Shown: one piece after another, positions 8,339 to 16,484 of the stretch | Numbering within the stretch: the first letter of the stretch is position 1 | Layout: each line of letters opens with the position of its first letter | Notes under the pieces: generated by a model | The model's input: the letters and a program-made list of their open reading frames with translations, nothing else | Database searches by the model: none | Told to the model about the DNA's origin: nothing | Assembly: GCA_050946835.1 (NCBI GenBank) | Contig: JBMNVN010000001.1 | Coordinates: forward strand, 248,001 to 312,000 | Direction: 5' to 3' | DNA: 64,000 bases | Origin: UBA1447 sp002329225 | Lineage (GTDB): Bacteria > Bacillota > Clostridia > Oscillospirales > Acutalibacteraceae | Translations under genes and position numbers: made by a program

Positions 8339-8367
8339 ATGATACCACTTTAATGTTTGAATGTAAA
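8339..8367 (-). promoter_or_regulatory. promoter of nifJ
   Basis: On the minus strand TTTACA (8362-8367) and TATCAT (8339-8344) are spaced by 17 nt, about 50 nt upstream of the ATG. Confidence 0.6.
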
Positions 8368-8547
8368 CCTCATTAAGGTGCAATTATTGCCGTTTCCGTA
8401 ATATTTTACACCCGGTTAATAATCCGTAAACAAACAGCGGAACCCGCAAGAAAACTTCCACCGCAGACCAACCGGTAAAGAAAAACAGCCCGCATTACCC
8501 GAAAGCAAGGCAGACTGCGAAAAGTAATTTTTCCTTATTTTGCAGTG

Positions 8548-9222
8548 TTAGTTATTGTTTGCAACGGTTTTCATGATCGTTTCATCAAAGTTATTGTTAC
8601 TTATAAGGTGTGTTTCCAGCAGGTTATCAGAGTAGTCATAAGGCGGATAAGCCTCTATCGATTCATTAACAAGTTGCTTGTCTTCGGAAATCACTTCTTG
8701 ATGCGGCGGTTCTTTTGTGCGGTCACAATACCATAAATCTTCATGTATCAGTTTTCCGTCTTTGAGCGACAAGTACCCGTAATGCTCAACGCCTCCCCCG
8801 TGCCAGCTTTCAAACAACCCGGGGAACATCGTTTTTTTTGACAACCGAAATCCCTCTGCAAACGATGTTGATTCATTAGCAAAATCACCGATTTTATTGA
8901 CATTGCCATCATATGAATAGGCTGTTAAAACGGAATTCAATGCATTCTCATCTTCTTGAATGATTATCAATTCAGGAACTCCGCTGCCGTCTAAATCTCT
9001 TAACGCAAAAGAGGCAACCTTATTGTTTGAAAGCGAAAATTCCTTCAAAAACTCCGAATATGCATTTTGCCATTCCTTTGCTTCGACATTTTCAATTGAC
9101 GTAAACAAGCTGTTTGAAATTTCGGTGTTTTGAGAATTATCTTTTGAAGCACAACCCGTTGCGGACAGTATAAGCACCGCACAAAGTGTTATCAGTTCAA
9201 AAATCTCTATTTTTTTCAACAT
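8548..9222 (-). CDS. putative lipoprotein of the accessory island
   Basis: The 224-residue protein has a type II signal peptide with lipobox LSATGC (Cys24), so it should be a lipid-anchored surface protein. The mature part contains FALRDLDGSGVPELIII, an Asp-rich loop of the kind seen in FG-GAP/EF-hand-like modules that follow Asp-X-Asp-Gly-X-Gly. I know no catalytic role. An upstream GTG at 9228 is possible, but ATG 9222 fits GGAG at the right distance. It lies at the left edge of the toxin-remnant island and shares its AT-rich composition. Confidence 0.75.
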   Translation of the reverse strand: MLKKIEIFELITLCAVLILSATGCASKDNSQNTEISNSLFTSIENVEAKEWQNAYSEFLKEFSLSNNKVASFALRDLDGSGVPELIIIQEDENALNSVLTAYSYDGNVNKIGDFANESTSFAEGFRLSKKTMFPGLFESWHGGGVEHYGYLSLKDGKLIHEDLWYCDRTKEPPHQEVISEDKQLVNESIEAYPPYDYSDNLLETHLISNNNFDETIMKTVANNN

Positions 9223-9333
9223 TTTCACTCCGTAACATCTAAACTGCTTGCTACCTGTGTCAAAATCAGTTTAGAAAGCAATAATTAATCCCCAAGGTTA
9301 AAAGCAACATATTTCATTCCGGCTAATTTAGGG

Positions 9334-9678
9334 CTAAAAATTGAGGCACCCCTGTTCTTTCCACACTTTAAGTGTCATTTCTGCATTAAAGGATATAATT
9401 GGATCCTTATCTTTAGATATGCTCTTCAGAATTTTTTTTGCGGCATCAACATTTACATTTAATCCCAAACTATGTGCCGCAGCGGTAGATTTAACCCACG
9501 GATCTTCATGATTCATTAACTCAAGATAAAAGTGTTGAGCAGAAGATATATCATTATCAAAAAAATGATATATTTTTGATAATTCATCCATTGCTTTATT
9601 ATTCTTTTTCACACCTTCTTTAGTTAATTCACCCCGTAACATACACAGCTCTACGAATTTATTTTTTATATTTTCCAT
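9334..9678 (-). CDS. DUF2019-like putative immunity protein
   Basis: The 114-residue all-helical protein (MENIKNKFVELCMLRGELTK...) has the pattern of the DUF2019 family: an N-terminal helix with a Lys/Asn-rich linker, then HEAT-like helices around DPWVKSTAAAHSLGL and DPIISFNAEMTLKVW. DUF2019 proteins are found beside polymorphic toxins and are regarded as immunity proteins. Its ATG overlaps the stop of the upstream toxin-tail frame (TAATG at 9678), which is what a toxin/immunity pair should show. The family call is from memory of the pattern, so moderate. Confidence 0.65.
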   Translation of the reverse strand: MENIKNKFVELCMLRGELTKEGVKKNNKAMDELSKIYHFFDNDISSAQHFYLELMNHEDPWVKSTAAAHSLGLNVNVDAAKKILKSISKDKDPIISFNAEMTLKVWKEQGCLNF

Positions 9679-9869
9679 TAAATCTTAACCCCGAATTTTC
9701 GCAATATTTTTACTCCATATTCATACTGTTTTGGGAAGCTTTGTCCCGCAAGCCAATCTCTTACCGTTTTCCCATGAGTAAATTCAAATTTTGAACTATA
9801 ATGAGCATTAATTTTCCGATAAACACTTTTACTGATATTAATCACATTGTTGATTTTTTTACCCGGCAT
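9678..9869 (-). CDS. orphan C-terminal toxin tail (polymorphic toxin fragment)
   Basis: Only 63 residues are encoded. The segment from SVYRKINAHYSSKFEFTHG through KTVRDWLAGQSFPKQYEYG resembles the extreme C-termini of RHS/WapA-type toxins. The frame is preceded by an in-frame TGA four codons... immediately upstream of the ATG region and has no obvious ribosome site, so it is best read as the leftover end of a toxin cassette whose core was lost. The immunity-like gene follows with a 1-nt overlap. The toxic activity, if any, is unknown. Confidence 0.45.
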   Translation of the reverse strand: MPGKKINNVINISKSVYRKINAHYSSKFEFTHGKTVRDWLAGQSFPKQYEYGVKILRKFGVKI

Positions 9870-10038
9870 TTTTCAAGAATATACAACAACTTTTCGGGTA
9901 ACTAACGGGAATATTCTTTGCCATAGGTAATTCCCGCTCGTAGCATTTGACTTCTGTTCACCAAGCTACGATTTCGCTGTCTCTTTCTTCCAGCACACAC
10001 CGCAATGTAGACTCTTAGAGAGTTTGCCTTTTATGAAA

Positions 10039-10491
10039 TCATTTATCCTCTACCATTCCCCAACTTAGAATAGAAATACCAAATGGAATTTTTATTTGCA
10101 CTAAATTATCGAGCATACTTTGAGGCAATTCAAAATGTATTTGTGCTAATTCTGCATGAACATGCAAATTAATTTCGGCTTTAATTGTAATGATTTTATC
10201 AAGTATAAAATTAATATCTTTAATTTTATCAAAAAACTCATTTGATACAACTTCCAATTGTTCCAAGCTTTCCGATTTTATTCGGAAATACCATGCATCA
10301 AGTTCTCCATTCTCGTTTCCATCCGGTGCGTATGTGTCAGTAGGCATAATTTCTATGCTTGACGATAGTAAATCTAAATCCTTTTTTTCACCTCTAAGAA
10401 TTAAAGAAATTACAAATGATGAAAAGGGAGGATTGTTTTTTGAATTGTTTTGCAAGCATTTCCAACTGCTTCCATGAAAGTTTAGCACCAT
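10039..10491 (-). CDS. DUF4279-like putative immunity protein
   Basis: The 150-residue product has an alpha/beta pattern (FVISLILRGEKKDLDLL ... DAWYFRIKSESLEQLEVVSN ... AELAQIHFELPQSMLDNL) that fits DUF4279, a family often found next to polymorphic toxins as immunity genes. AAAGGA lies 8 nt before the ATG at 10491. The first 17 or so codons overlap, in another frame, the tail of the broken toxin gene upstream, and conserved sequence seems to begin near NNPPFSSF. A TTG inside the ORF could be the older start. The context as immunity to the adjacent toxin fragment is strong; the biochemical role is unknown. Confidence 0.6.
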   Translation of the reverse strand: MVLNFHGSSWKCLQNNSKNNPPFSSFVISLILRGEKKDLDLLSSSIEIMPTDTYAPDGNENGELDAWYFRIKSESLEQLEVVSNEFFDKIKDINFILDKIITIKAEINLHVHAELAQIHFELPQSMLDNLVQIKIPFGISILSWGMVEDK

Positions 10492-10920
10492 TTCTCAATC
10501 CTTTACTAATCTTATAGTTTTCTACATAATCTCCAAAAGCCCGCTTGTCAATTTTAAACTTTTTGCTATATCAGCAATTTGCTTAATATCGGGTTTACAA
10601 GCATTATGAACTAAAATACTGTTTGTACCAACATAACATGTATGGAAATCCTCAACCTCGAAGTTGTAAACCGTAATGGGCTTTTCAAGCAACTCATGCT
10701 GAATCTTTTCGACAGTTACATACTTGCCGTTGCTAAGTACCAACACATCCCCCGCACGAATGTTTTCTATGTCCACATGTCCCGAAAATGCAAGTATTGA
10801 TGTGCCTGCGACAAAACATAGATTACTTCTTAATCTTCCCGTTATGGCGCCTGTTATGGCTCCCACCATATACCCGGAGACTGCGCCATACCATCTCCAA
10901 CTACTTGAACATTGACACGC
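10394..10920 (-). pseudogene. RHS toxin C-terminus: pretoxin-HINT module plus frameshifted toxin tail
   Basis: The first frame (10920 to 10522) encodes a Gly/Ala/Ile linker (AVSGYMVGAITGAITGRL), then a HINT-type pretoxin domain starting CFVAGTSILAF and ending HTCYVGTNSILVHNAC, which autocleaves or processes toxins in many RHS proteins. The frame then breaks at a run of A residues near 10559-10565. The other frame continues with DKRAFGDYVENYKISKGLRN and AKLSWKQLEMLAKQFKKQ, a typical toxin tail, and stops at 10394. The 5' side begins directly after a TGA at 10921-10923, with no start codon that has a ribosome site. It is therefore a displaced, broken C-terminal cassette; a one-base sequencing error could explain the frameshift alone. 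Confidence 0.7.
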
Positions 10921-11039
10921 TCACGCCGTTAATCCTGAATAAGCTCATTGAGAAGATTCGGGTTGGCAACAATGAAAAGATTACCGGACAGGAAGTTCAG
11001 GAAATTACCATTGTGTGGAGGTTTGCGGGGGAGGTTTAG
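10899..11039 (+). pseudogene. C-terminal remnant of a large serine recombinase (DUF4368/TnpX-like)
   Basis: On the strand opposite to the toxin genes, 46 codons read NYLNIDTLTPLILNKLIEKI and end QEITIVWRFAGEV, then TAG. This matches the end of clostridial large serine recombinases of the TnpX/DUF4368 type, which finish with a pattern like LT..LLNKLIdrI.V......G...QeIeI.YRFvG. Nothing of the catalytic N-terminus is present, so a mobile element was probably here and was deleted. The remnant ends just before a hairpin terminator, and its 5' edge coincides with the breakpoint of the pretoxin-HINT fragment. Confidence 0.6.
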
Positions 11040-11046
11040 GGATTAT

Positions 11047-11074
11047 CCCAGAGCTACCAAACGGTAGCTCTGGG
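11047..11074. terminator. hairpin terminator
   Basis: A perfect 12-bp stem CCCAGAGCTACC-AAAC-GGTAGCTCTGGG lies between the recombinase remnant and the membrane protein gene. A T-rich stretch follows weakly on both sides. Confidence 0.7.
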
Positions 11075-11082
11075 TATTAAAA

Positions 11083-11691
11083 TCATTTAGAAATTGATAC
11101 TTTTTCGCCGTTAATAAGCAAGTAGTATTCGTTTGAGAAATCATCTAAAAAGAAATAAATAAAATTTGTATGCCCAACTCTAATAATATTACTTTCTACT
11201 TTTTCATCACTTCCGTCGAAAATATCAATTTCGTTTCCGTCATCTTTCAAATGGACTGTCCCGAAAACATAATAATCCTGTGTTCCCTTGACATTATATA
11301 CATCGAAAAGCCCACTTTTATCGAATTTATGTGACACTATTTTTGTGGCAAAACAGCTTGGTATTTTATACCCCTTTTCAGTTTTCGGTATGATGTAGTG
11401 CCCGCCAGTACTATTCCAATTTGAGTAAATAGCCATGCAAGACTCTTTGCCGTATAAAACATCATTGACTTTACCTGAGTTTGTATAATTAAATACACTT
11501 TCTGGAGATTTGAAATTAATAAAAAGATTCTCGATTGGAAACATCCCAGAAACCGAAATCAATCCCAAACACAAAACAACTATCAAGAGGGAAACGAGTT
11601 TTTTCCTAACAATTTTTGTTTTTCTTATTTTCAGAACAACGAAAGAAGAAATAATCAACCACAATACTATTCTTAACAAATTAAATAACAT
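11083..11691 (-). CDS. membrane protein next to RHS core, candidate immunity protein
   Basis: The 202-residue protein has two hydrophobic segments near its N-terminus (MLFNLLRIVLWLIISSFVVL and LVSLLIVVLCLGLISVSG) and a C-terminal domain of about 140 residues rich in beta-strand patterns (DYYVFGTVHLKDDG, YYLLINGEKVSISK). I do not recognise the family. The second ATG (11691) is preferred over 11700 because AAGGGAG abuts the first and is 9 nt from the second. It starts 18 nt downstream of the RHS fragment stop, the position of an immunity gene; a membrane location would suit a toxin acting on the membrane. This role is inference. Confidence 0.65.
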   Translation of the reverse strand: MLFNLLRIVLWLIISSFVVLKIRKTKIVRKKLVSLLIVVLCLGLISVSGMFPIENLFINFKSPESVFNYTNSGKVNDVLYGKESCMAIYSNWNSTGGHYIIPKTEKGYKIPSCFATKIVSHKFDKSGLFDVYNVKGTQDYYVFGTVHLKDDGNEIDIFDGSDEKVESNIIRVGHTNFIYFFLDDFSNEYYLLINGEKVSISK

Positions 11692-11709
11692 TATATCCAT
11701 CTCCCTTCG

Positions 11710-12543
11710 TTATCCAAAAGCTGGTTGCTGTTGTGGTGATGAAACCCATTGTCCAGTTGTGGCAAAGATATACACAGCAGCTATACCCCAACCAGTGATA
11801 CTGGCATTAGTGTAACTCGTGACATCTGTACTCTCATCCCATTTAACAGTAGAAGAAGCCTCAAAACCTACTTTGAATTGTGAAATATCCGCACTTATAC
11901 CAAACGCATTAGTTGTGTCTCCATTTTTTATTGAACCACTTATTCCAATATCATCAAGACCTAAACTTATATCAAGAGTAAAACTCGCAATATTAATGTT
12001 TATTCCGGCTGATGATAACGCATAATTATCGCTTCTTCCTTGTGCATATACAGAAATAGGTTTTGATGAATTTCCTTTTTTAGATACTGTTTTGCTTTCT
12101 TTTGTTCCTGTTTTAACAGTAACAAACATATTTACAACTGGAGGGACGAGTTCAGTTTCCTGTTTTATCTGATGAACAGTAGTCGCACCTGCACCAAAGG
12201 TTGCTTTTGCAAAATTGGCAATTGCCGTACCAACCCCTTTAAAGAAATTACCAATTTCTTTCCAAAACATCCCACTTGGGTCAGCACGATTCACAGGATT
12301 GTTACCACAATAGGCAAACATATTGTTTCCAAGTATATCTTGACCTGTGGAAACATATCCATCCGCATTAATGAACCGCCCAACTTCCGGGTCATAATAC
12401 CGTGAGTTGAGGTAATACAACCCCGTTTCCGCATCGTAGTAATACCCGCGGTAGCGGAAGGGGTTGGCTGCGCCGATAGTGTCCGCCAATGAGCCGGTTG
12501 TGCCGACTACCTTACCCCAACTGTCATACACATAGGCGACCAC
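11710..12543 (-). CDS. RHS-repeat core fragment with unrecognised C-terminal domain
   Basis: The product contains the RHS-associated core signature: RYRGYYYDAETGLYYLNSRY, YDPEVGRFINADG, and GNNPVNRADPSG, which marks the junction to a variable toxin domain. The frame from GTG 12543 gives 277 residues, but YD-repeat sequence (TDYYYDEKGNVFGFKKDG) continues open upstream to 12759, where an in-frame TGA occurs. RHS proteins usually exceed 1000 residues, so the N-terminal bulk is missing. The 185-residue C-terminus has alternating beta patterns (NININIASFTLDISLG, SITGWGIAAVYIFATT) and is a candidate toxin I cannot classify. A near-consensus promoter sits directly at the truncation point. Confidence 0.8.
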   Translation of the reverse strand: MVAYVYDSWGKVVGTTGSLADTIGAANPFRYRGYYYDAETGLYYLNSRYYDPEVGRFINADGYVSTGQDILGNNMFAYCGNNPVNRADPSGMFWKEIGNFFKGVGTAIANFAKATFGAGATTVHQIKQETELVPPVVNMFVTVKTGTKESKTVSKKGNSSKPISVYAQGRSDNYALSSAGININIASFTLDISLGLDDIGISGSIKNGDTTNAFGISADISQFKVGFEASSTVKWDESTDVTSYTNASITGWGIAAVYIFATTGQWVSSPQQQPAFG

Positions 12544-12767
12544 CTGATTGCCGCTGCTGTTGAGTATACCGATAATATCGCTCTGACCGTTGCGGATATA
12601 GTAATACTCAGAACCGTCTTTTTTAAACCCGAAAACATTGCCTTTTTCATCGTAGTAATAGTCGGTCTGAACGCCGCCGGTAATCTCGGTAACAATGTTG
12701 CTGCCATTTAGGTAGTAGTCGGTAACGGTACTGCCGACTGTCTTTTTGATGCGTATTTTTCATTCGC

Positions 12768-12796
12768 ACAATATCACGAATAGTTGAGCCTGTCAA
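12768..12796 (-). promoter_or_regulatory. promoter abutting the truncated RHS frame
   Basis: On the minus strand TTGACA (12791-12796) and TATTGT (12768-12773) are exactly 17 nt apart. The expected start, near 12761, is at the 5' edge of the RHS fragment. A second TTGACA at 12822-12827 has no good -10. Confidence 0.65.
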
Positions 12797-13045
12797 TATA
12801 ACAAATTAATGAAAAGGTTATTGTCAATCTATGACAATTCAATTCCGTGCAAAATCCGTTGGGCGGTGAAGGGTTAAGTTTTATTATGGGTAAACAATTT
12901 ATGCACAACGGGCATACGCGCCGGATTGGCGGGTTTTGCGGGGATTTTGCCCGAAAAATGGCTTTTAAACTGCAATATTGCCGCAATAACGGACTGCCGG
13001 AGGCTATCATGGCGGTTCAGTTTAATTTGCACCGCTTTACTTTGA
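12797..13045. other. intergenic spacer at the island border, nothing recognised
   Basis: Short open frames on both strands here lack ribosome sites and similarity to anything I know. No RNA gene or repeat is visible. It separates the AT-rich toxin island from the CNNM/CBS operon. Confidence 0.4.
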
Positions 13046-13074
13046 TTGACAGTGATTTTTTTTAACGGTATAAT
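13046..13074 (+). promoter_or_regulatory. consensus promoter of the CNNM/CBS operon
   Basis: TTGACA (13046-13051), a 17-nt spacer and TATAAT (13069-13074) match the sigma-A consensus perfectly, 37 nt before the start codon. Confidence 0.85.
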
Positions 13075-13110
13075 GACGATGAATATCTTTATTAAGAGGA
13101 GTGTGCCTAA

Positions 13111-14469
13111 ATGGACGACCCCGACCCTGCCGGCGTTACGCTGACTTTTGTTTTACTTTTTTTGCTGATTTTGCTTAACGCCTTTTTCGCTATGAGCGAA
13201 ATTGCCATTATTACGCTAAATGACAACAAGATTAAGCGTATGGCTGAGGAGGGCCACAAAAAGGCCCGGCAAGTTGTTAAACTCACCGAAAACCCCAGCC
13301 ACTTTTTGTCAACCATTCAAATCGGCATAACGCTTGCCGGATTCTTAACCTCGGCTTCTGCGGCAAGCTCTTTTTCAGAAAGTCTTAGCGGTGTTCTGCA
13401 GAAAGTCCCATATATTCAAAGACTCGGCCCCGGCATTTTGGGCGCCTTTTCCGTTTTTGCGATTACGCTGATTATCTCCTACATCTCCCTTGTATTGGGG
13501 GAACTTGTACCCAAGCGCATTGCCATGCAGATACCTGAAAAAATCGCTTTCAGGGTTATCGGCGTGCTGCTGTTTGTGGCCGCAACAACCAAGCCCTTTG
13601 TTAAGATGCTTTCAGTCAGTACAAACCTTGTTGTGCGCATGTTCGGTTTTGACCCCGATGCCGACAAAAAGTCAGTGACCGAAGAAGAGATACGCATGCT
13701 CGTAGATGTGGGCGGCGAACACGGGGTAATTGAAGAAGACCAAAAAGAGATGATTAACAACATCTTCGAATTTGACGACATCGACGTCGGCGACATTATG
13801 ACCCACCGCACGGACATGGTCGCCGTCGAGGTTACGGACACTATCGAAGATCTGGTTAACCTCGCTATAGAGGAAGGATATTCGCGCATTCCCGTTTACA
13901 GGGAAGACCCCGATGATATTATAGGTATAATCTACGTTAAGGACTTTTTGCCCTTTATAGGTAAAAATCTGCCTTCAAATAAATCGCTGGAAGATATTAT
14001 GCGCCCGGCAATTTATGTGCCGGAGTCAAAAAACTGCGGAGAGTTCTTTAAAGAAATGACCGCCAGCCATGTGCAAATGGCGGTTGTGGTTGATGAATAC
14101 GGCGGTACGGCGGGCATTGTAACAATGGAAGATCTGCTGGAAGCCATCGTGGGGAATATTCAGGACGAATACGACGATGAGGAAGAAGAAATATCACGCA
14201 TAGACGACACCACCTTTACGGTTGACGGTACAACCTTTATAGGTGAGGTTGAGGAACTTGTGGGCTTTGAGTTCCCCGAAGGCGATTATGATACTCTGGC
14301 AGGCTTTGTTTTAATCCTTTTGGGCTATCTGCCCGAAGTGGGCGATAATGCCGTTTATAAAAATATGCGCTTCACCGTGCTTGAGATGGAAGAACGGCGC
14401 ATAGAAAAGATTAAGATTGAAATTCTTCCTATAGCAGTAGAGGAAGAGTCACCGGAAGAAGAAAAATAA
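13111..14469 (+). CDS. CNNM/CBS-domain membrane protein (HlyC/CorC family)
   Basis: The 452-residue protein has an N-terminal DUF21/CNNM membrane domain with several helices (residues about 5-190, including LTFVLLFLLILLNAFF and GELVPKRIAMQ), a CBS pair (about 205-325, with EEGYSRIPVY and VVVDEYGGTAGIVTMEDLLE), an acidic linker (DEYDDEEEEI), and a C-terminal CorC/HlyC domain (about 350-435, GDYDTLAGFVLILLGYLPE). Family members are linked to magnesium efflux or membrane protection, and the old name hemolysin is not informative. AAGAGGAG precedes the ATG. It leads an operon with GH20 and PH-domain genes; a functional tie is not obvious. Confidence 0.92.
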   Translation: MDDPDPAGVTLTFVLLFLLILLNAFFAMSEIAIITLNDNKIKRMAEEGHKKARQVVKLTENPSHFLSTIQIGITLAGFLTSASAASSFSESLSGVLQKVPYIQRLGPGILGAFSVFAITLIISYISLVLGELVPKRIAMQIPEKIAFRVIGVLLFVAATTKPFVKMLSVSTNLVVRMFGFDPDADKKSVTEEEIRMLVDVGGEHGVIEEDQKEMINNIFEFDDIDVGDIMTHRTDMVAVEVTDTIEDLVNLAIEEGYSRIPVYREDPDDIIGIIYVKDFLPFIGKNLPSNKSLEDIMRPAIYVPESKNCGEFFKEMTASHVQMAVVVDEYGGTAGIVTMEDLLEAIVGNIQDEYDDEEEEISRIDDTTFTVDGTTFIGEVEELVGFEFPEGDYDTLAGFVLILLGYLPEVGDNAVYKNMRFTVLEMEERRIEKIKIEILPIAVEEESPEEEK

Positions 14470-14515
14470 TGTTTAACAAAATCTGATTTTACTTGCCGAA
14501 ACGGAGGTTTTTCTT

Positions 14516-15970
14516 TTGGACAAACTTCAGCTTATCCCCTATCCCAACGAAGTGCGAATGCTTCCGGGCAGCATCCCCCTGAGCAAAATCGGCAGGCGTT
14601 CCTTTTTCAGCACCATAGACAGGAATACCGGCAATCCGGAGAGTTACTATTTAAGCATCAGCGAAAACGGAGTTAAAATTGTCGCCGGAGGAGAAGCCGG
14701 CAGGTATTACGCTGCACAAACCCTTAAGCAGATTTCCGAAACATATCCGGACAGATTGCCCTTTCTTGAAATCCGCGATAAACCCGCCTTCCCTTACCGG
14801 GGCTTTATGTTGGACAGTGTGCGCCACATGACCCCGATAGAGGATATAAAAAAGCTCATAGACGCCGCGGCTCTGCTTAAATTAAACAAATTCCACTGGC
14901 ACCTTACCGACGACCAGGGCTGGCGGATTGAAATTGACAGTTATCCCCTGCTCAATGAAGTTGCTTCATACCGCAACGGCTCTCACTTCGGCAAAGTGCA
15001 TGACGACCGCATTTACGGCGGTTATTACACCAAAAGGGAAATGCGGGAAATTGCGGATTATTGCGCCGACCGCCATATCGACGTAATACCGGAAATTGAT
15101 ATGCCCGGCCACATGGTTGCCGCCATTGCCGCCTACCCCGAAATTTCCTGCCGGGGGGAGGAAATCCCCGTTGAAACCCGGCAAGGTATTTTCCCTGACA
15201 TACTCTGCGCAGGAAACCCGAAGACATTGCAGATGATTTTTGATATCCTCGACGAGGTTATCAGGATTTTCCCGTGCAAATACATACATATAGGCGGCGA
15301 TGAGGCCCCGAAAAAACGCTGGAAAGAATGCAGACACTGCCAAGAACTGATTCGCGAGCTGGGGCTGGAAACCGAAGAAGAGCTTCAGGGCTGGTTTATG
15401 AATCGGGTGGCCGAATTTCTACAAAGCCGGGGGCGTAAAGCCATAACCTGGAACGAAAGCCTTAACAGCGGTTTGCTGAACAAGGATATAATTGTGCAAA
15501 TGTGGATGGACAGGAAAAAGCTGAGCGTTGATTTTGCCAACAGCGGAGGCAACATCATTGTCTCCCCTTTCTACCACTATTACCTTGATTACCCTTACGG
15601 TATGACGCCTCTTAACAAAACCTATAAGTTCGATCCGATTCTCAAGGGTCTTGATAATCAAGGCGCCGGCAATGTTGCCGGAGTGGAAACCCCCGTATGG
15701 ACAGAGCACATTCGGGATTTTAACCAACTGTGTTTTATGGCTTTCCCGAGGGCCGCCGCCGTAGCGGAAGCGGGATGGACCTTTGAGGAAAACAGAGATG
15801 TTGACGATTTTAATGTGCGTTTGCAGGCTCTAACGCCCCGCCTGCGCTCTTTGGGGATAAAACCGGCGCCGGAGAAGGATTGGAACCCCAACCCCTTCCG
15901 CCGTTTAATTCAAACTATACGGTTTTTCCTTTCAATTACAACAAAAGAGATGATAAAAGGATATGACTGA
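14516..15970 (+). CDS. GH20 beta-N-acetylhexosaminidase
   Basis: The enzyme removes terminal GlcNAc or GalNAc from glycans by substrate-assisted catalysis. The 484-residue protein has an N-terminal GH20b-like domain (residues about 1-85) and a catalytic barrel with FHWHLTDDQGWRIEI, PEIDMPGH and IHIGGDEAP; the last gives the catalytic Asp-Glu pair at about 262-263. The start is TTG at 14516, placed 7 nt after GGAGG. No signal peptide is present, so it acts in the cytoplasm on imported oligosaccharides or recycled wall sugars. Its last 8 nt overlap the next gene, so translation is probably coupled. Confidence 0.95.
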   Translation: MDKLQLIPYPNEVRMLPGSIPLSKIGRRSFFSTIDRNTGNPESYYLSISENGVKIVAGGEAGRYYAAQTLKQISETYPDRLPFLEIRDKPAFPYRGFMLDSVRHMTPIEDIKKLIDAAALLKLNKFHWHLTDDQGWRIEIDSYPLLNEVASYRNGSHFGKVHDDRIYGGYYTKREMREIADYCADRHIDVIPEIDMPGHMVAAIAAYPEISCRGEEIPVETRQGIFPDILCAGNPKTLQMIFDILDEVIRIFPCKYIHIGGDEAPKKRWKECRHCQELIRELGLETEEELQGWFMNRVAEFLQSRGRKAITWNESLNSGLLNKDIIVQMWMDRKKLSVDFANSGGNIIVSPFYHYYLDYPYGMTPLNKTYKFDPILKGLDNQGAGNVAGVETPVWTEHIRDFNQLCFMAFPRAAAVAEAGWTFEENRDVDDFNVRLQALTPRLRSLGIKPAPEKDWNPNPFRRLIQTIRFFLSITTKEMIKGYD

Positions 15971-16484
15971 TACCAACAACCTGTCGGTGAAAAATGAGGC
16001 AGGATATCAGCCCGTTTCTAAAAACGGGCTGAAGCTTATGCGCATCACTGCGGCTCTTTGTCTGGCAGTACCGGCCGTTTTAAGCCCGGCAATAGCCGTA
16101 TGGATTTTTTTTGCACAAGGGATAACGGCCGCAGTTGCTTTTGAAGCTGTTTGCTTACTGCTTTTGGCGGTATTGTTTTTTATTTATCCCGCAGTGCGTT
16201 ACCGCCGGTATAAATACCTGATAACCGGGGATAGAGTGGAAATAATTGAAGGGGTGTTTTTTAAAAACCGGACGATTGTGCCCATAGACCGAATACACCA
16301 GATTGATGTGCGCCGGGGTCCCCTGGAAACTGCGGCGGGAACGGCAAAACTTGTAGTCACCACTGCAGGGTCGGCGGCGGTTTTAAAGTTCTTGGATTTG
16401 GCGGCTGCGGAAGAGGCCGCCCTTTACCTTAACAAAACCGTCAGGGAAAAACTGAAGGTTACGGGAGCCGGAGAGGATGTTTAA
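15963..16484 (+). CDS. bacterial PH-domain (bPH2/DUF304) membrane protein, YdbS-like
   Basis: The 173-residue protein has two hydrophobic segments (about residues 28-50 and 56-77) followed by a bPH2 domain: RYRRYKYLITGDRVEIIEG, then RTIVPIDRIHQIDVRRGPLE and AGTAKLVVTTAG. This is the layout of Bacillus YdbS. It overlaps the GH20 gene by 8 nt and the next PH-domain gene by 8 nt, which shows a tightly coupled pair. YdbS/YdbT pairs have been linked to protection from some bacteriocins; here the role is unknown. Confidence 0.88.
   Translation: MTDTNNLSVKNEAGYQPVSKNGLKLMRITAALCLAVPAVLSPAIAVWIFFAQGITAAVAFEAVCLLLLAVLFFIYPAVRYRRYKYLITGDRVEIIEGVFFKNRTIVPIDRIHQIDVRRGPLETAAGTAKLVVTTAGSAAVLKFLDLAAAEEAALYLNKTVREKLKVTGAGEDV

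Noticed and set aside
10788..10898. N-terminal part of the plus-strand frame that ends in the recombinase remnant
   Set aside because: Only codons from about 10899 resemble a recombinase; the earlier part is antisense to the pretoxin linker.
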